A stretch of DNA of 64,000 nt from assembly GCF_025698545.1 (NCBI RefSeq), contig NC_068575.1:54011980-54075979 (forward strand), given 5' to 3'. The notes beneath the pieces are model-generated. The model was not told the DNA's origin, did no database searches, and worked only from the letters and a program-made list of their open reading frames with translations. This stretch comes from Gossypium raimondii (taxonomy: Eukaryota > Streptophyta > Magnoliopsida > Malvales > Malvaceae). Shown piece after piece: positions 35,735-47,654 of this stretch; the stretch's first letter is position 1, and each line of letters begins with the position of its first letter. Position numbers and translations under genes: made by a program.

Positions 35735-36676
35735 GGCGTGAATCAGATGGTTTCGATTCCCGTTTAGCTTGGAAAATATAAGAATGGATTGGGAAGAATG
35801 CATTCATATATTGAATATACGTTGCCTTCAACGGTTTCAGTTTCCTGGAAGGGAAGGAACTAGCAAATGTGGCACACTATTAGTGGTTCGATTAAATCTA
35901 AAGCTGATGTGGAAGGATTGTTGAGCTTGGCGGTGGCGCGCTCGTGAGGAATTCGGTTTGCCACGCTTTACTTGCACTTTGGCATGCGTTTCCTTTTTAA
36001 TATCAGCGGTGCGATGACATCATCCGAATATTGACGGCTAGGATTTTGCCAGCTCATAGAGGCTTTTCTGCCATGTGGCTTTACGTTGTCTCTCTAATTG
36101 CCACATAGGTCTAACGATCACTTCGTGTCCTTATTTGTAAATAAAAAAAATCCTGAAAATTAGTAAAATGCCACGGGCAGGAAAACTGGCAACGAATTTT
36201 TTGGGCGAATATCCGGATAAGTACTATTACGACTCCTAAGTCCTAATACTTTTAAAAAATATTTTTAAGTAAATAAAAGATCAATTGCTTTATTTATTAT
36301 TTTAAAATAATCTATTTGTTATATAATAGTTTAAATTATTTTCATTACTGTCGTGTATTAATTAAAATATATTATATTGTTTTTAAATTTGATAATGTTT
36401 CAAAAATAGTATGGTTGAGAAAGTGAAAATAAAATAAATGTTTAATTATTTAATTATGTCATAATTATTTGCAACGTTTTGTTAACAAAATAATTATAAA
36501 ATTAAAAGTTTTAAAAACATGATAATTGATATTAGAATAAATTTAAAAAATATTTTTATTTAACTTTTAATTTGTATTTTTAAAACAAGTAAATATTTTT
36601 AAATAATATCCATCATAAAAGTTTGCCACAATTTTTAAAGTATGTTTTAATTCAATTCTTAAAGATAAGTTTCTAT
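35735..36676. other. DGAT3 upstream region and AT-rich spacer
   Basis: 35800-36150 is the likely DGAT3 promoter and leader. No clear TATA box was found. From 36230 the sequence is very AT-rich without genes, running up to the tandem duplication. Confidence 0.5.
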
Positions 36677-37683
36677 ATATGGTCATTAAAAGTAATTTTA
36701 AATATTTCATTTTAAAATTAAATATGAAAGAATAAATCAAATAGCTTTTATAAATTAAAATATTTTTTAAAAAAGCTAACACTATTTTATACTTATTTGT
36801 AATAGTACAAATTAAGTTTCTATTAAAAACTTCTAAACAAAATAAAATAAAATAAAAAGTGTGTGTCTGCGCTTCAACGTTTTTTGGCCCCCAAATCCGC
36901 CACTTTTTTTAGTGATGTTTTAACTCTCTTTTTGGTCATTTTCAGTTTACCACATGTGCGATTTCATCACTAATTTAATTTGATTTTAATTGCATTCAAT
37001 TTGATCACTGTTTGTTTTTTCCTTTATGTAGATTTAAATTTAAACGTTTATTCTACATAGTATTAATTTATAATTAATAGTGATTTAATTTAATTATAAA
37101 GTAAATATTTAATACATGTAGATCAATTAAATGATAAAATTGTATAAAGGTAATGTAATAGAAAATGTTAATTTTACTCAATTAATAATATTTATAGTTG
37201 AAATATCATTTGAAAAATATATGAAAGAATTATTTATTTTTAAAATTTTTTATAAGTAAAATGAATAAAAGTAATTAAAAATAGAATAAAATTGTAAAAA
37301 ATTCATAAAAAAAAGGAAGAAGTGGTACATATATATTTTGAAATATTCACACCGTTAAAATTAATTGAGCAAAATAAAAACGATGACGAGGAATAATGAT
37401 ATTTTAAAAACCTAGAACATTTTTCTTCAAACTTCTCTACTTTTATTCTTAAAAAAAATTGCTTTGGCCATTATCCATCATTATACGACATGCAGTAGAG
37501 TTTCTTTAATTTTCCCATGGTTTATCTCATCAAATCTGACTCTTTCTTGCGTAGGATTCGAAGGAACGAGCAAACGTATCATGAAAACAACATCTGCCTC
37601 CGGGTAATAATATATGATTATCTGCATGAGTTATTGTATCAAGCAACTATTTTGCAAATTCTAAGAGGCAGAGGTAAAATTAA
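36677..37683 (+). repeat. Tandem duplication, copy A (about 1.0 kb, intact)
   Basis: This block recurs almost unchanged as 37684-37878 plus 47664-48473, at an offset of 1007 bases before the MULE insertion. Landmarks in both copies are 'atggtcattaaaagtaatt', 'gcgcttcaacgttttttggc', 'cgacatgcagtagagtttc' and 'ttctaagaggcagaggtaaa'. Copy A carries a single GTGTGTCTG at 36861-36869 followed directly by cgcttcaac, so it preserves the empty MULE target site. It contains no coding sequence. The original copy adjoins the 3' end of the ABCB gene. Confidence 0.93.
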
Positions 37684-37878
37684 ATATGGTCATTAAAAGT
37701 AATTTTAAATATTTCATTTTAAAATTAAATATGAAAGAATAAATCAAATAGTTTTTATAAATTAAAATATTAAAAAAAAAGAAGCTAACACTATTTTATA
37801 CTTACTTGTAATAGTTACAAATTAAGTTTCTATTAAAAACTACTAAACAAAATAAAATAAAATAAAAGTGTGTGTCTG
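37684..37878 (+). repeat. Tandem duplication, copy B, left part
   Basis: The first 195 bases of copy B match 36677-36869 of copy A with a few changes. They end in GTGTGTCTG (37870-37878), the left target-site duplicate of the large MULE. The copy resumes at 47664. Confidence 0.92.
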
Positions 37879-38133
37879 GGACAATTTACAAATAAAAGCC
37901 CTTTTTTTCAAAAATTATCGAAATGGGCCTATTATTTTATTATTTATCGGAATGGTCCAAAAACCGCGAAATCGCGTCCACGTCAGCGCAATGTCGATTA
38001 CACGACAAGGACGCTGATGTCCTAGCGATACTGCTGACGACATCGCACGACGTGGACGCGATTTCGCGGTTTTTCCTACGTTAGGTTTTTTTTGGCTTTT
38101 AGGGTTTAGGGTTCAGGCTTTTAAGGGTTTTTA

Positions 38134-38507
38134 GGTCCTGGAAGAAATAATTTCGAGTTGACGTTTCTAATAAAATAATATAAAATCGCTTCTAGCAGGA
38201 TGGTATTTGAGAAGAATTTGTGAAATCGCGCCCTCGTAGACGCGCTTTTGCTACAGTAGGTCACGGAAGAAATAATTATTTTTTTGACGTTTCTGAGCAA
38301 ATAGTATAAAATCGCTTCTAGCAGGATGCTATTTGAGAAGAATTTGTGAAATTGTGGCCTCGTCAGCACGTTTTTGCTACAGTAGGTCATGTAAGAAATA
38401 ATTTTTTTGACATTTCTGAGCAAATGATATAAAATCGCTTCTAGCAGGATGCTATTTGAGAAGAATTTGTGAAATCGCGCCCTTGTGGACGCGCTTTTGC
38501 TACAGTA
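38134..38507 (+). repeat. Three tandem copies of a ~125-bp unit inside the MULE
   Basis: Units begin at 38134, 38259 and 38385 with 'ggtc...gaagaaataa' or 'gtaagaaataa' and end in 'cttttgctacagta'. Each contains 'taaaatcgcttctagcagga' and 'atttgagaagaatttgtgaa'. Spacing is 125, 126 and 123 bases. They lie between the left terminal repeat and the transposase gene and generate a false repetitive minus-strand frame. Confidence 0.93.
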
Positions 38508-41136
38508 GCATGTTTGGGCTGAGGCCATAAATTAGGCAGAAAATGTTCTCAGAATGCATAAGTCATAGCAGAAACAATTTAGAGAGGCTAAGAAGGTTAG
38601 AGTTTCAAATATGAGTGAACGTATTAGTGCTGTTATTTACTACGATAGTGAGGTTTGCCACACCGAGAATGGTGTTGTTTTTTTGTCGGAGAATATGGTG
38701 CGACTGGTTTTTAACCAGAACATAGATTTGACAGAACTTCGTAAAAGGATTAGGCGTAAAATTTTTGAAACGACGCCAATGAAAGTTCTGTCTATCACGT
38801 ATCGATTTTGTTCTTCTGTTGATCCGGTGACATATGACTCGTTCGACATAAAAAGTGCTCGTAGCTTGGAGGCAATGGTACAGACTCATCTTGCTAGTGG
38901 AGCAGTTTATATTGAGTTATATGTACAATTTACATCGCCAATTAATGTACCAGCGACCAGTGTTCGAGATGTATACACCACCCCTGGCCGACACTCGGTC
39001 AGCGGGTTACAAAATACGGAACAGCCTATGTTCGGTAGCGGTGTCGATTGCACATCCCCTGCAAGACACTCTGTCGGTGGATTGGACATGTACGTCGGTG
39101 GCTCGATGTTTGATGCTGGAAATACGTACTGGGAAGCGGCATCAAGTTCTAGCGGGTGGCAATCTACATCCAATTGGGGACGTTATCAAATGTCCAGAAG
39201 AAGGGATGATGTACTCCCTACGACGTCAACTGGTGAGGGGACCTCGTACACTGCAGATGATTGTGGGTTAGAAAATGACTCAGATGTGGATCCACCTCGG
39301 GAGCCTAGGCCGGATGGTGCAGAAGTTGGCTTATTTTTTGAACCGGAGCCTATTCCAACAGAAGCTGAAGATGCTGACAGGAGTTCAGATGAGGAAGAAA
39401 ATCCACGATTCAGAGCATACTCACCTCCAGCCCACATGCATAATGTCGATCTGTCTGCAGATGATGCGTTAGAGTTTCCAGATCTACCACACCAGTTGCA
39501 TGATCGTACAAGTTCGAGGGGTAGATTTCGGTGAACTTGAAGTTGGTAATCAGTTTACCAACAAGGATAGTTTTATTGGTGCTTTGAAACAGCATAGCAT
39601 CAAAAACGGCGTTAACTACCACATCGTTAAATCAAAATTTGATAAGTTTGAGGCGAAGTGTGAGGTGCAAGACGGTACATGTTCATGGAAAATCTACGCC
39701 TCGTTAAGGAAAAGGACAGGGTTGTGGGAGATAAAAAAGTACAAAGGTCCACATACATGTGCTTTGCAGTGCAGATTGATATGATCTGAATAATACTTTT
39801 ATTATGCAATGTTGCATTATTTAATGTACTCCCTTTGTAGGTGTTTCACAAGATCATCCCAAAATGGATTCAGCTATGTTAGCTAGCTTGATACTGCCCA
39901 CGATAAAAGCAGATCCTAGGACTTCAGTGCTGGTGTTAATTGCCAATATCCGTAGCCAAATGGGGTACACGCCCTCTTACCGCAACGCTTGGATAGCTAA
40001 GCAAAAGGCGTTGGAAAAGATGCATAGTGGGTGGGACGCCTCATATAATGAAATATGGCAGTGATGTCAGGTGCTAGAGAAATACGTCCCCGGTGCCATC
40101 ACAGACCTTGAAACGGAACATGCGTACTACAACGGCCGATTGCTACGTGAATGCCAAGTGTTCAAATGCTTGTTTTGGACCTTTAAGCAATGCCGAGACG
40201 CATTTCCATACTGCAAGCCGTTGGTACAAATTGACGGTACCTTCATGTTCGGTAGGTATCCTCATCGGCTATTGCTTACAGTGGCACAGAATGGCGGTGG
40301 GAGAATTCTTCCAATTGCATTTGCAATAACACTGGGGGAGTCATCTGATGACTGAGATTTCTTTCTCTCTAGGTTAAGGAGAAATGTGTGCCCCCAACCT
40401 GATATCTGTGTTATTTCAGATTAGGGCGCCGATATACTACCTGCATTTGATCGAGAGGGAAGCTTATGGCAGCGCACACACCATAGATATTGCCTAAGAT
40501 ACGTTGCTTCGAACTACTCCAGGCAATATCCATCTAAGAGCGAACGACGACAAGTGACCAACATGGGTATTTAGTCTATATCTGTATTATTTCGTTTGTC
40601 AATTTGAATTAGTTTTATTGGTAGAAGTGGTATAAATTATTCGCTATGATATTATATTGGCAGGGTATGAAATAAATAAATATCGTTTTCACGAGATGTT
40701 GACAATTTTACAATCCCAAAACAGCGAAGGGACAGACTACCTTTGTAACATACGTTTCGAACAGTGGGCACAAGCATACGATGGCGGCCTACGATATGGC
40801 CATATGACGTCGAACCTGGCAGAATGCATAAATTTTGTTTTTAAAGGAACGCGCCATCTACCGATAACATCGGTTGTGCGAGAGACATATTTTCGTTTGG
40901 CGGCGCTATTTCCAAAGCGACAAGTTATGCGAGCGAGATCTGGGGAGGCCATGTATGGTGCAATAAGGTAGTTCAAGAAATTAACAAGGCCAAGGCGAGG
41001 GCAAACACCATGCACACAGTGTGTCACGATCGAGACAATTTATGGTTTCGCGTGACAGAGTTTGACAGACCGCACCAAGGTGTTGTTGGCGGGCAATATT
41101 GTGTACACTTGCGAAATAGGACTTGTGACTGTGGGA

Positions 41137-43749
41137 TGTAACAACCAGTTTCTGAGTCTGTTCGGAACAGTGGTTCGGGACCACTTAACCGAATTAAAAT
41201 ATTTATTTTGCTATTTTAATAAGTTTTACAGCATGATGAAATTATAGTATAAAAATTTCATTAAGAAATTTTACCGTTTAAATACTTAATTTAATTAAAA
41301 GGATTTAATCGCGTCAAATGCAAAATTAGAATGTTATATGTAAAGGTACCTATTTGTTATGACTTTTATTATATAGAGTCCTTATGTGGTAATTTAATCA
41401 TTAGAATATTGCATGGTCAAAAATAGACAGCCATTAGGTGTTTTGTAATTTTTAACTATTAAGGTTAATATGGTCATTATGTTAATAAGTTTTTTTTTAT
41501 AATAAAACAAAACATGAAAAAATCAATGATCCATTCTTCTATACTGCCGAAATAACAAAGGAAAAGAAAGCTTATGAGCAAAGTAGGGTTCGACACTTTT
41601 GGTTGTTGATTAAGGTATGTTCTTTGCTCGGTTTTTGATGATTTTTACGTTTTTGAGATTGTTGTTTTGTATTCTAGCTAGCCCGTACCTTAATTTCTGA
41701 AAACTTTGATGATTTTGAAATGTGCCATTGTTGAATACTGGTATATTTTGAAGTATTATGCTAGATTATTGATGGGTGTTGAAACATATACAAGTTTTAT
41801 AAAGTAAATTTTGACAAAAATGAGCTTTAGGGATTTAATAAAAAAAATAGAAATATTATGTTAGAAATGTGAAATAAATGAAAATATGGGCTGATTAGAA
41901 GATATATATTATTCGGTTAAGAATACGTATAAAGAAATTTCGTATATTTTGTGTATTTGTGAATTAGGAACTAAAGTGTCAAAATGTGAAAATATGAAGA
42001 CTATTTTGTAAAAATGCCAAAATATATTTATATGGATTGAATTGATTGATTTGGTGAATAAATAAGTTAAATTTGAATTTATATACCGGAACTTGATCGG
42101 GGGAAACAAAAGTTAGACGGGTAGACGAAAGTATTCGAGCAAATACGAGGTAAGTTCGTATAGCTAGAATTGAATTATTAAATATTTGTAATTGTCCAAA
42201 AATGAATGTATGTAAGTTGAATGAATGATCCACTTGAATTTTAAATTACCGATATGCTATTATATTACTGTTTACATGAATGCAAATGAAATGTTACAAA
42301 TACTATATACATTATATAGATTTGGTATAATAATAGGCATTGAATATTAAATTTTGAGTATTTAAATGTATGTATTTAATTATATTAAATATATAAATAC
42401 GCATATGAATTGAGGAATTGAGCTATTGATTTTTCATTTCTTAATTGATGAAATTGGATAATACTGAGCCCGTTTGAACTTTAGAAAATCGTCGGATATG
42501 AGTGACTTGTCACTAGGGTTACCGTTTGGTCGAGCTCCTGCATTTGTTGCGGACTCGTCGGATATGAGTGACTTGTCACTAGGGTTACCGTTTGGTCGAG
42601 CTCCTGCATTTGTTGCGGACTCACCACAGCTTGTATGAGCTTACAGTTTCAGCTCTACGGAGCTTACCGTTTCAGCTCGATAGAGCTTACCGTTTATCAG
42701 CTCGGAATGAGCTTACCGATCATGGCTCGAAAGAGCGAAAATGACAATGAATTGACGAATTTCTGATAAATACACTTATAGTGTATCACCCGTGTATCCC
42801 TCGATGTTCTAATAGGTTCAAAGGGCATAATTACTGTTACTGATCATATGAATAAGTTATATAATTATTTGGATGAATTACCATTAACATGTATAAGTTA
42901 CTATTGATACGTATAAGTTACTATTGATACGGAAAAATTTCTGTTATTACTGATGAATTACAGGTTACACGAATAGGATGGAATTGATATAAATGCTATA
43001 TGATTTACATGAATTATTTGTTTTATGAATATATGAATTATATGGACGACATGATATATTTAGCTATATGACTAACTCGTGGATGGTGATGTGAATAGAC
43101 TTTGTGAACAAATGAGTTGAATTTAATTGTTTTAAATGCTTAAATGTTAAATTGGCACGTTTAATTCTATATTATACGGCTTACTAAGCTTAATGCTTAC
43201 TTCATTTATTTTCTTATGTTCTATAGACTTCGAAAGCTAGCTCGATTTTGGACTAGGTTGGAGATTTGCTATCACACTATCCAAGCAATTTTCGGTACTT
43301 TTGGACCTTTTGTAAATAATGTAAATATGGCATGTATAGTTAATTTTTTTTGGTATGAATTTTGGGGTTTGATCAAGCTATGTGATATGGCTTGAGTTGG
43401 AAATGATTAGTTTAGAATGGAAACATTATGTGTTATGTTCATTTTGGATGCACTTTGATAAATGGTATTTTGGTATATTTGAATATATAAATGCCTTGGT
43501 TGAAATACTGGAATTGGGTTGGTTATATTTGAAATTTTGCGGGGTTTAATGTAAAATAAGTTTAATCTTTCTTAAATTTTTATAAAATAAAAATGAATGA
43601 ATGAAATCAATTAGTAAAATTTATATGAATTATGATTTACTTTAATATGTTGGTTGTTTATTTTTAAATTATGTGTAAATTGTGTGATATGTCCGGTAAT
43701 GCCTCGTAAACCTATTCCGGCGATGGTTTGGGGGTTAGAGGGTGTTACA
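41137..43749 (+). mobile_element. Solo LTR, Del/Tekay-like, about 2.6 kb, nested in the MULE transposase
   Basis: The ends are TGTAACAACC and GGTGTTACA. Flanks are TGGGA (41132-41136) and TGAGA (43750-43754), a 5-bp target duplication with one change. Removing the element and one duplicate restores the SWIM-finger reading frame of the transposase. Internal plus-strand phrases such as 'cttactaagcttaatgctta' (43180) and a GAGCTTACCG-rich segment are typical of these LTRs. No internal retrotransposon genes are present. Confidence 0.87.
42491..42622 (+). repeat. Two perfect tandem copies of a 66-bp unit, then degenerate ~25-bp repeats
   Basis: The unit starting gtcggatatgagtgacttgt occurs at 42491-42556 and again at 42557-42622. 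Directly after it, 42625-42740 holds four or five degenerate copies of a shorter 'gagcttaccgtttcagctc' unit. Both lie inside the solo LTR. The perfect match suggests a recent duplication. Confidence 0.95.
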
Positions 43750-44379
43750 TGAGATGTTTGATGCACTTCAGTATCCATGCGCTAATGTTATTGCAGCTTG
43801 TCAGAAACTCCGTCTGGATCCAATGAGTTATGTGGACGAAGTGTACAAATTAGAAAACATGTACAACGTATGGAGACACGTTTTCCCACCGGTCCCAGAT
43901 GAACGTAAGTGGTTGCCCGTATCTCTTACTCCTTTTAAGCTGTTACCGGATAGAGAATTACGTCGCAAACCGAAGAGTCGACCTTGCTCGACTAGAATAC
44001 GTAACAATATGGATATCTGAGAAACAGCCAGTCAAACGAAGTTGTGCGGATGGTGTAGGAATCCAGGCCATACAAGTCGATCATGCCCTAATCGCAATAG
44101 TTGAATGTAATTGTAAAAAAATTAAGTTTGTGAAATTATTAATTGATAAATTGTATTAAGTCAAAAAATTGTATTAATGGTTAGTCAAATTATCAAATTA
44201 TATAAAATTATTAATTGTTAGTACCAGTCAAAACATTTTTCCAAATCTAACATTATGTGAATGTAAAATTATTAAGTCAAAAAATTGTATTAATGGTTAG
44301 TAAAATTATCAAATTATGTAAAATTATTATTTGTTAGTACCAGTCAAAACATTTTTCCAAATCTAACATTACGTTAAGG

Positions 44380-44840
44380 TTAGGGTTTTTAAAGTTAAGA
44401 GTTTAGGGTTTTAATTAAATTAGGCTAGGGTTTTTAATTAAATTAGGTTAGGTTTTTAATTAAATTAGGTTAGGTTTTAATTAAATTAGGCTAGGGTTTT
44501 TAATTAAATTAGGTTAGGTTAGGGTTTTTAATTAAGGGTTTATGGTTTTAATTAAATTAGGTTAGGTTTTAATTAAATTAAGCTAGGGTTTTTAATTAAA
44601 TTAGGCTAGGATTTTTAATTAAATTAGGTTAGGGTTTTTAATTAAATTAGGCTAGGGTTTTAATTAAATTAGGTTAGGATTTTTAATTAAATTAGGTTAG
44701 GATTTTTAATTAAATTAGGTTAGGGTTTTTAATTAAATTAGGCTAGGGTTTTAATTAAATTAGGTTATGGTTTTGGGTTTTAATTATTTTAGGTTAAGGT
44801 TTTGGGTTAAATTAGGTTAGGGTTTTTATTACATCAAATA
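44380..44840 (+). repeat. Minisatellite of TTAATTAAATTAGG(C/T)TAGGGTTTT units
   Basis: About eighteen degenerate units of 20-25 bases alternate 'ttaattaaattagg' with 'ctagggtttt' or 'ttaggttt'. The TAGGGTTT core resembles the plant telomere repeat TTTAGGG, but the A/T-rich linker makes it a distinct minisatellite. It lies between the two converging MULE genes. Confidence 0.9.
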
Positions 44841-44944
44841 AACTTCTATTTTATTACATCAAATAATATCAAAATAGCTCAAAAAATTTCTATTTTTTTA
44901 CATAAAATAATATCAAAATATTCAAAATATTTGCACAAATAAAT

Positions 44945-46970
44945 TTAAATACGGAAACAATGTCTTTGCCCGGGGGATTCAGTGCCACATGGCGGCCGTC
45001 GACGATTACGCGCTGGATTCCTCCTTTCTCTAGCTTCCGGCGGCAGTTGTTGTTCCTCCGGTAGGGATTTTGGTTCTTCCGGTTCGGCATCTGGTTGTCG
45101 GACTTGGGACGATGATCCACCTTCAAAGAATAGCGTATGTGGAGGTGTTTGCATCAGGAACGGCAACGGTGTTTGAAACCCATACGTTAGTGGGGATTGG
45201 TAAAAAGGAGAGCTCCCCGACTGCCCCTCTTGCGATCCCTCCTGCGCCGCTGGCCTATACATCGGCGGTCCGATCAGCATAACAGGAAATGGAGCTGAAC
45301 CGGGTATTTGGCTCTAACCTGCCATAGGACTCGGAAAAGGATACATATAAGGGTTAGGGTACATATAAAGGCTAGGAAACGCACCTGGCATCATCTGAAA
45401 AGGCGGTTGCGTGGGTATCATCAGTTGAACTACTGCGTCGGGTGACTGCATCGGTGCTCTCGTTGGGCCTGGTGATTGCATGGCCGCTGATGATGAGCCG
45501 GGTGAATGTCTGGGCCTCGTTGAGGGGCTGCCTTCGTCTTATCGTCTTGGATTTAGAGGCCCGTGCCTTACCCTTCCGACACGTATTTGCCGCTGCCTCT
45601 CCTCTGGCGTCAGTAAATACGGCTTGCCATGGATCCTAAACCATGGCATGTATTCTGGAACGCACGATAACTCCGGAATGATGATTGGTTCCCGAGTAGG
45701 TAGATATTCATACCGATCTTCCCATATTTCTGTGTACTCAGACCAGTATCTCGGCCAATCCGTATTCAATAGCCGAATGTCGACTTTGTGTTGATCATCA
45801 AACACCTCAGGATCCACCGGAATCGGTTGTCTACATCCAAACTGTCGTAGCACTCTGTCTGTCTGGTGCGGCTCCACGGTTGCATAGTTGACCAACACGA
45901 CTTTCACATGCCAAGCTTGTGGATTTTGTAAAAACTCTTCCGGGATTACTGCCCAAATTGCCGGATCCTCGTATAGTGTCCATTGAAATTATATGAACAT
46001 TATAGAAATATTAGTTATATACATACATAATACTAAATACTAAATACTAAATATCAATCAAATAGCGAATGTATGGAAATATCTATTTGCAATAATACTT
46101 ACTTCTGTTTCCGACCGTTAGTCTAATAGAAGCCGTATATCTTCAAGAGAGGACGGTAATCAAGCATAACTTGCCGGATGGTTCCACCTAATTAAATAAA
46201 TTTTTAGCATACTTTTATTTTTAAAAATCTACATAATAATTATAAAATGTAATATAATAAAATTTACCTAGTTATGAGTGGGAATGTATATGAGTGGTTC
46301 ACTCGAGGACATAGAAATGGAAACCGAAACCGTGCCCATGACTGCAGTAGTGACAGGCAACCTCCGATGTTTGCTTTCCTTGGTCGCGTCGCCCCGCACA
46401 TCTCCCGATATAATGTTGCCAAGACGGTAGACCCCCAACTAAATTCATCGGCTGCTCTAAAATCAACGAGTTTTAGCAGCCATCTTAGATGTCTGCTGCT
46501 CGTGGCGTGTCGGCATCGATAACCTCCAATTAATTGAAGAATGTATGCCCGAGCATATCAGATTCTTTCAATTTCGGTTGAATCTTCATCCGGATCAGGG
46601 AATGTGTCACGTAACTAGCCCATCTCGACCTTACCTCCCTCCATTTTCTCCGGAATAGCGCCCAAAAGCTCGTAGCACACTGCCTCCCAATTGCTAGATT
46701 GGGCAGACCCAGTGACTTAGTGCCCGTCCACCGGCAATCCCAACTGCAGACTAACATCTTCTAGAGTGATAGTTCACTCTCCACATGGAAGATGGAATGT
46801 GTGCGTCTCGGGTCTCCACCTCTCGATCAACGCACTGATCAGTTTCGGGTCCAACTTGCATCCTTGGCCCACCGTCGCCACGTGCCAAAAACCCGCTTCC
46901 CGCAGGTAGTTCTCTACCAACGGTGATGGAGGAGCATGCATATTCCGGGTATTGCATTCCAATACCTGAT
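44945..46970 (-). pseudogene. Plant mobile domain (PMD) gene carried by the MULE, degenerate
   Basis: The N-terminus near 46960 reads '[16 protein letters not shown]', '[16 protein letters not shown]' and 'LEDVSLQLGLPVDGH'. A stop follows near 46617 and a frameshifted middle with 'YARAYILQLIGGY' (about 46530). The next conserved part, 45539-45907, holds 'VLVNYATVEPHQTDRVLRQF' and 'PEYMPWFRIHGKPYLLTPEE'. The Pro-rich tail (44945-45280) ends '...RNRRRPPCGTES'. This is the PMD family often mislabelled 'serine/threonine-protein phosphatase 7 long form homolog'; no phosphatase motif is present. PMDs occur both in host genes (MAIN/MAIL1) and in transposons. A role for this copy in the element is unknown, and stops and frameshifts make it non-functional. 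Confidence 0.85.
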
Positions 46971-47192
46971 CTTTAGACTTTTATAACAAATAATAAATTA
47001 ATAATTATCTAAAAATGCATAAATAAAAAATTCTTAAATAATATTTAAAAACTAAATTTAACACTTATCATTGTCATTTATTCCACCGATATGTGATGCC
47101 TATTAAGACGAGTTAATGATCCGGCCATTGATGAAATCGGACAAATTTTTACGATTTATAAAAATATAAAAAAATTTAAAATTATTTTAAAA

Positions 47193-47295
47193 AAGGAAAT
47201 TGAGAAGAAATTGAAATTAAATATGGATTTGAGAGAATTTTTGAAGGAAATTGAGGGGAAATTGAAATTAAATATGGATTTGAGAGAATTTTGGA
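47193..47295 (-). repeat. Two tandem copies of a ~51-bp unit upstream of the PMD gene
   Basis: The unit starting 'aaggaaattgag' and ending 'ggatttgagagaattttt' occurs twice (from about 47193 and 47244), with the start of a third. It lies between the PMD start and the right terminal inverted repeat. Confidence 0.88.
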
Positions 47296-47654
47296 AGGAA
47301 ATTGAGAGGAATTGAGAGGAAATATGAGAGAGGATTTGTTTGTGAAAAAATAAAAAGGGGTGGGGGTATTTATAGTTTTTTTTTGACCGTTGGGGGGGGC
47401 AACGGTCAAATTTTTGACCGTTGGGTACTGTTCACGCGCGGAGGACATCGCGTCCACGTCAGTGCGAGTTGCTAACGCGATTTGCTGCCACGTCAGCAAC
47501 TCGCGCTGACGTAGACGCGATGTCCTGGCACGTGCACTGACATCGCTCTGACGTGGACGCGATTTCCCGGAAAAGGACCATTCCGGTAAATAATAAAATA
47601 ATAGGCCAATTTCGATAATTTTTAAAAAAAAAAGCTTTTATTGGTAAATTGCCC

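Larger units (their letters stand above)
38611..44140 (+). pseudogene. MULE transposase (MURA/MuDR type), degenerate and split by an LTR
   Basis: It starts at ATG 38611 with a PB1-like N-terminus. A frameshift near 39510 shifts reading to the DNA-binding domain ('LEVGNQFTNKDSFIGALKQ', 39537 on). An intron-like gap ends at the acceptor 39840. The catalytic region has 'VQIDGTFMFGR' (first Asp, about 40222), 'CVISD' (second Asp, about 40415) and 'SNLAECINFVFKG' (Glu, about 40815), so the DDE triad is visible. In-frame stops lie near 40062, 40354, 40423 and 40969. The SWIM zinc finger begins 'CDCGM', is cut by the solo LTR at 41137, and resumes at 43755 with 'FDALQYPCANVIAAC', where Asn replaces the expected His of CxH. 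A zinc-knuckle-like 'GWCRNPGHTSRSCPN' stretch closes it near 44050-44095 in a shifted frame. It is non-functional. Confidence 0.88.
37879..47654. mobile_element. Mutator-like element (MULE), 9.8 kb, with transposase and plant mobile domain genes
   Basis: GTGTGTCTG borders the element at 37870-37878 and 47655-47663, a perfect 9-bp target duplication. Terminal inverted repeats of about 117 bases begin GGACAATTTACAAATAAAAG on the left and GGGCAATTTACCAATAAAAG on the right (reverse complement). Both contain 'attatcgaaat', 'cctattattttattattta' and 'gaaatcgcgtccacgtcag'. Inside lie a degenerate transposase on the plus strand and a degenerate plant mobile domain gene on the minus strand, converging. 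A solo LTR (41137-43749) is nested within; without it the element is about 7.2 kb. Both genes are broken, so it is no longer autonomous. Confidence 0.95.

Noticed and set aside
38121..38528. 135-codon minus-strand frame with repeated 'YCSKSASTRARFHKFFSN'
   Set aside because: Translation of the three ~125-bp tandem repeats; not a protein gene.
44380..44840. True interstitial telomere
   Set aside because: Units are not TTTAGGG but a 20-25-base composite; only the core resembles telomere.
44945..46970. Serine/threonine phosphatase 7-like gene
   Set aside because: The family label is a common misannotation; the visible motifs are plant mobile domain and there is no phosphatase metal-binding motif.
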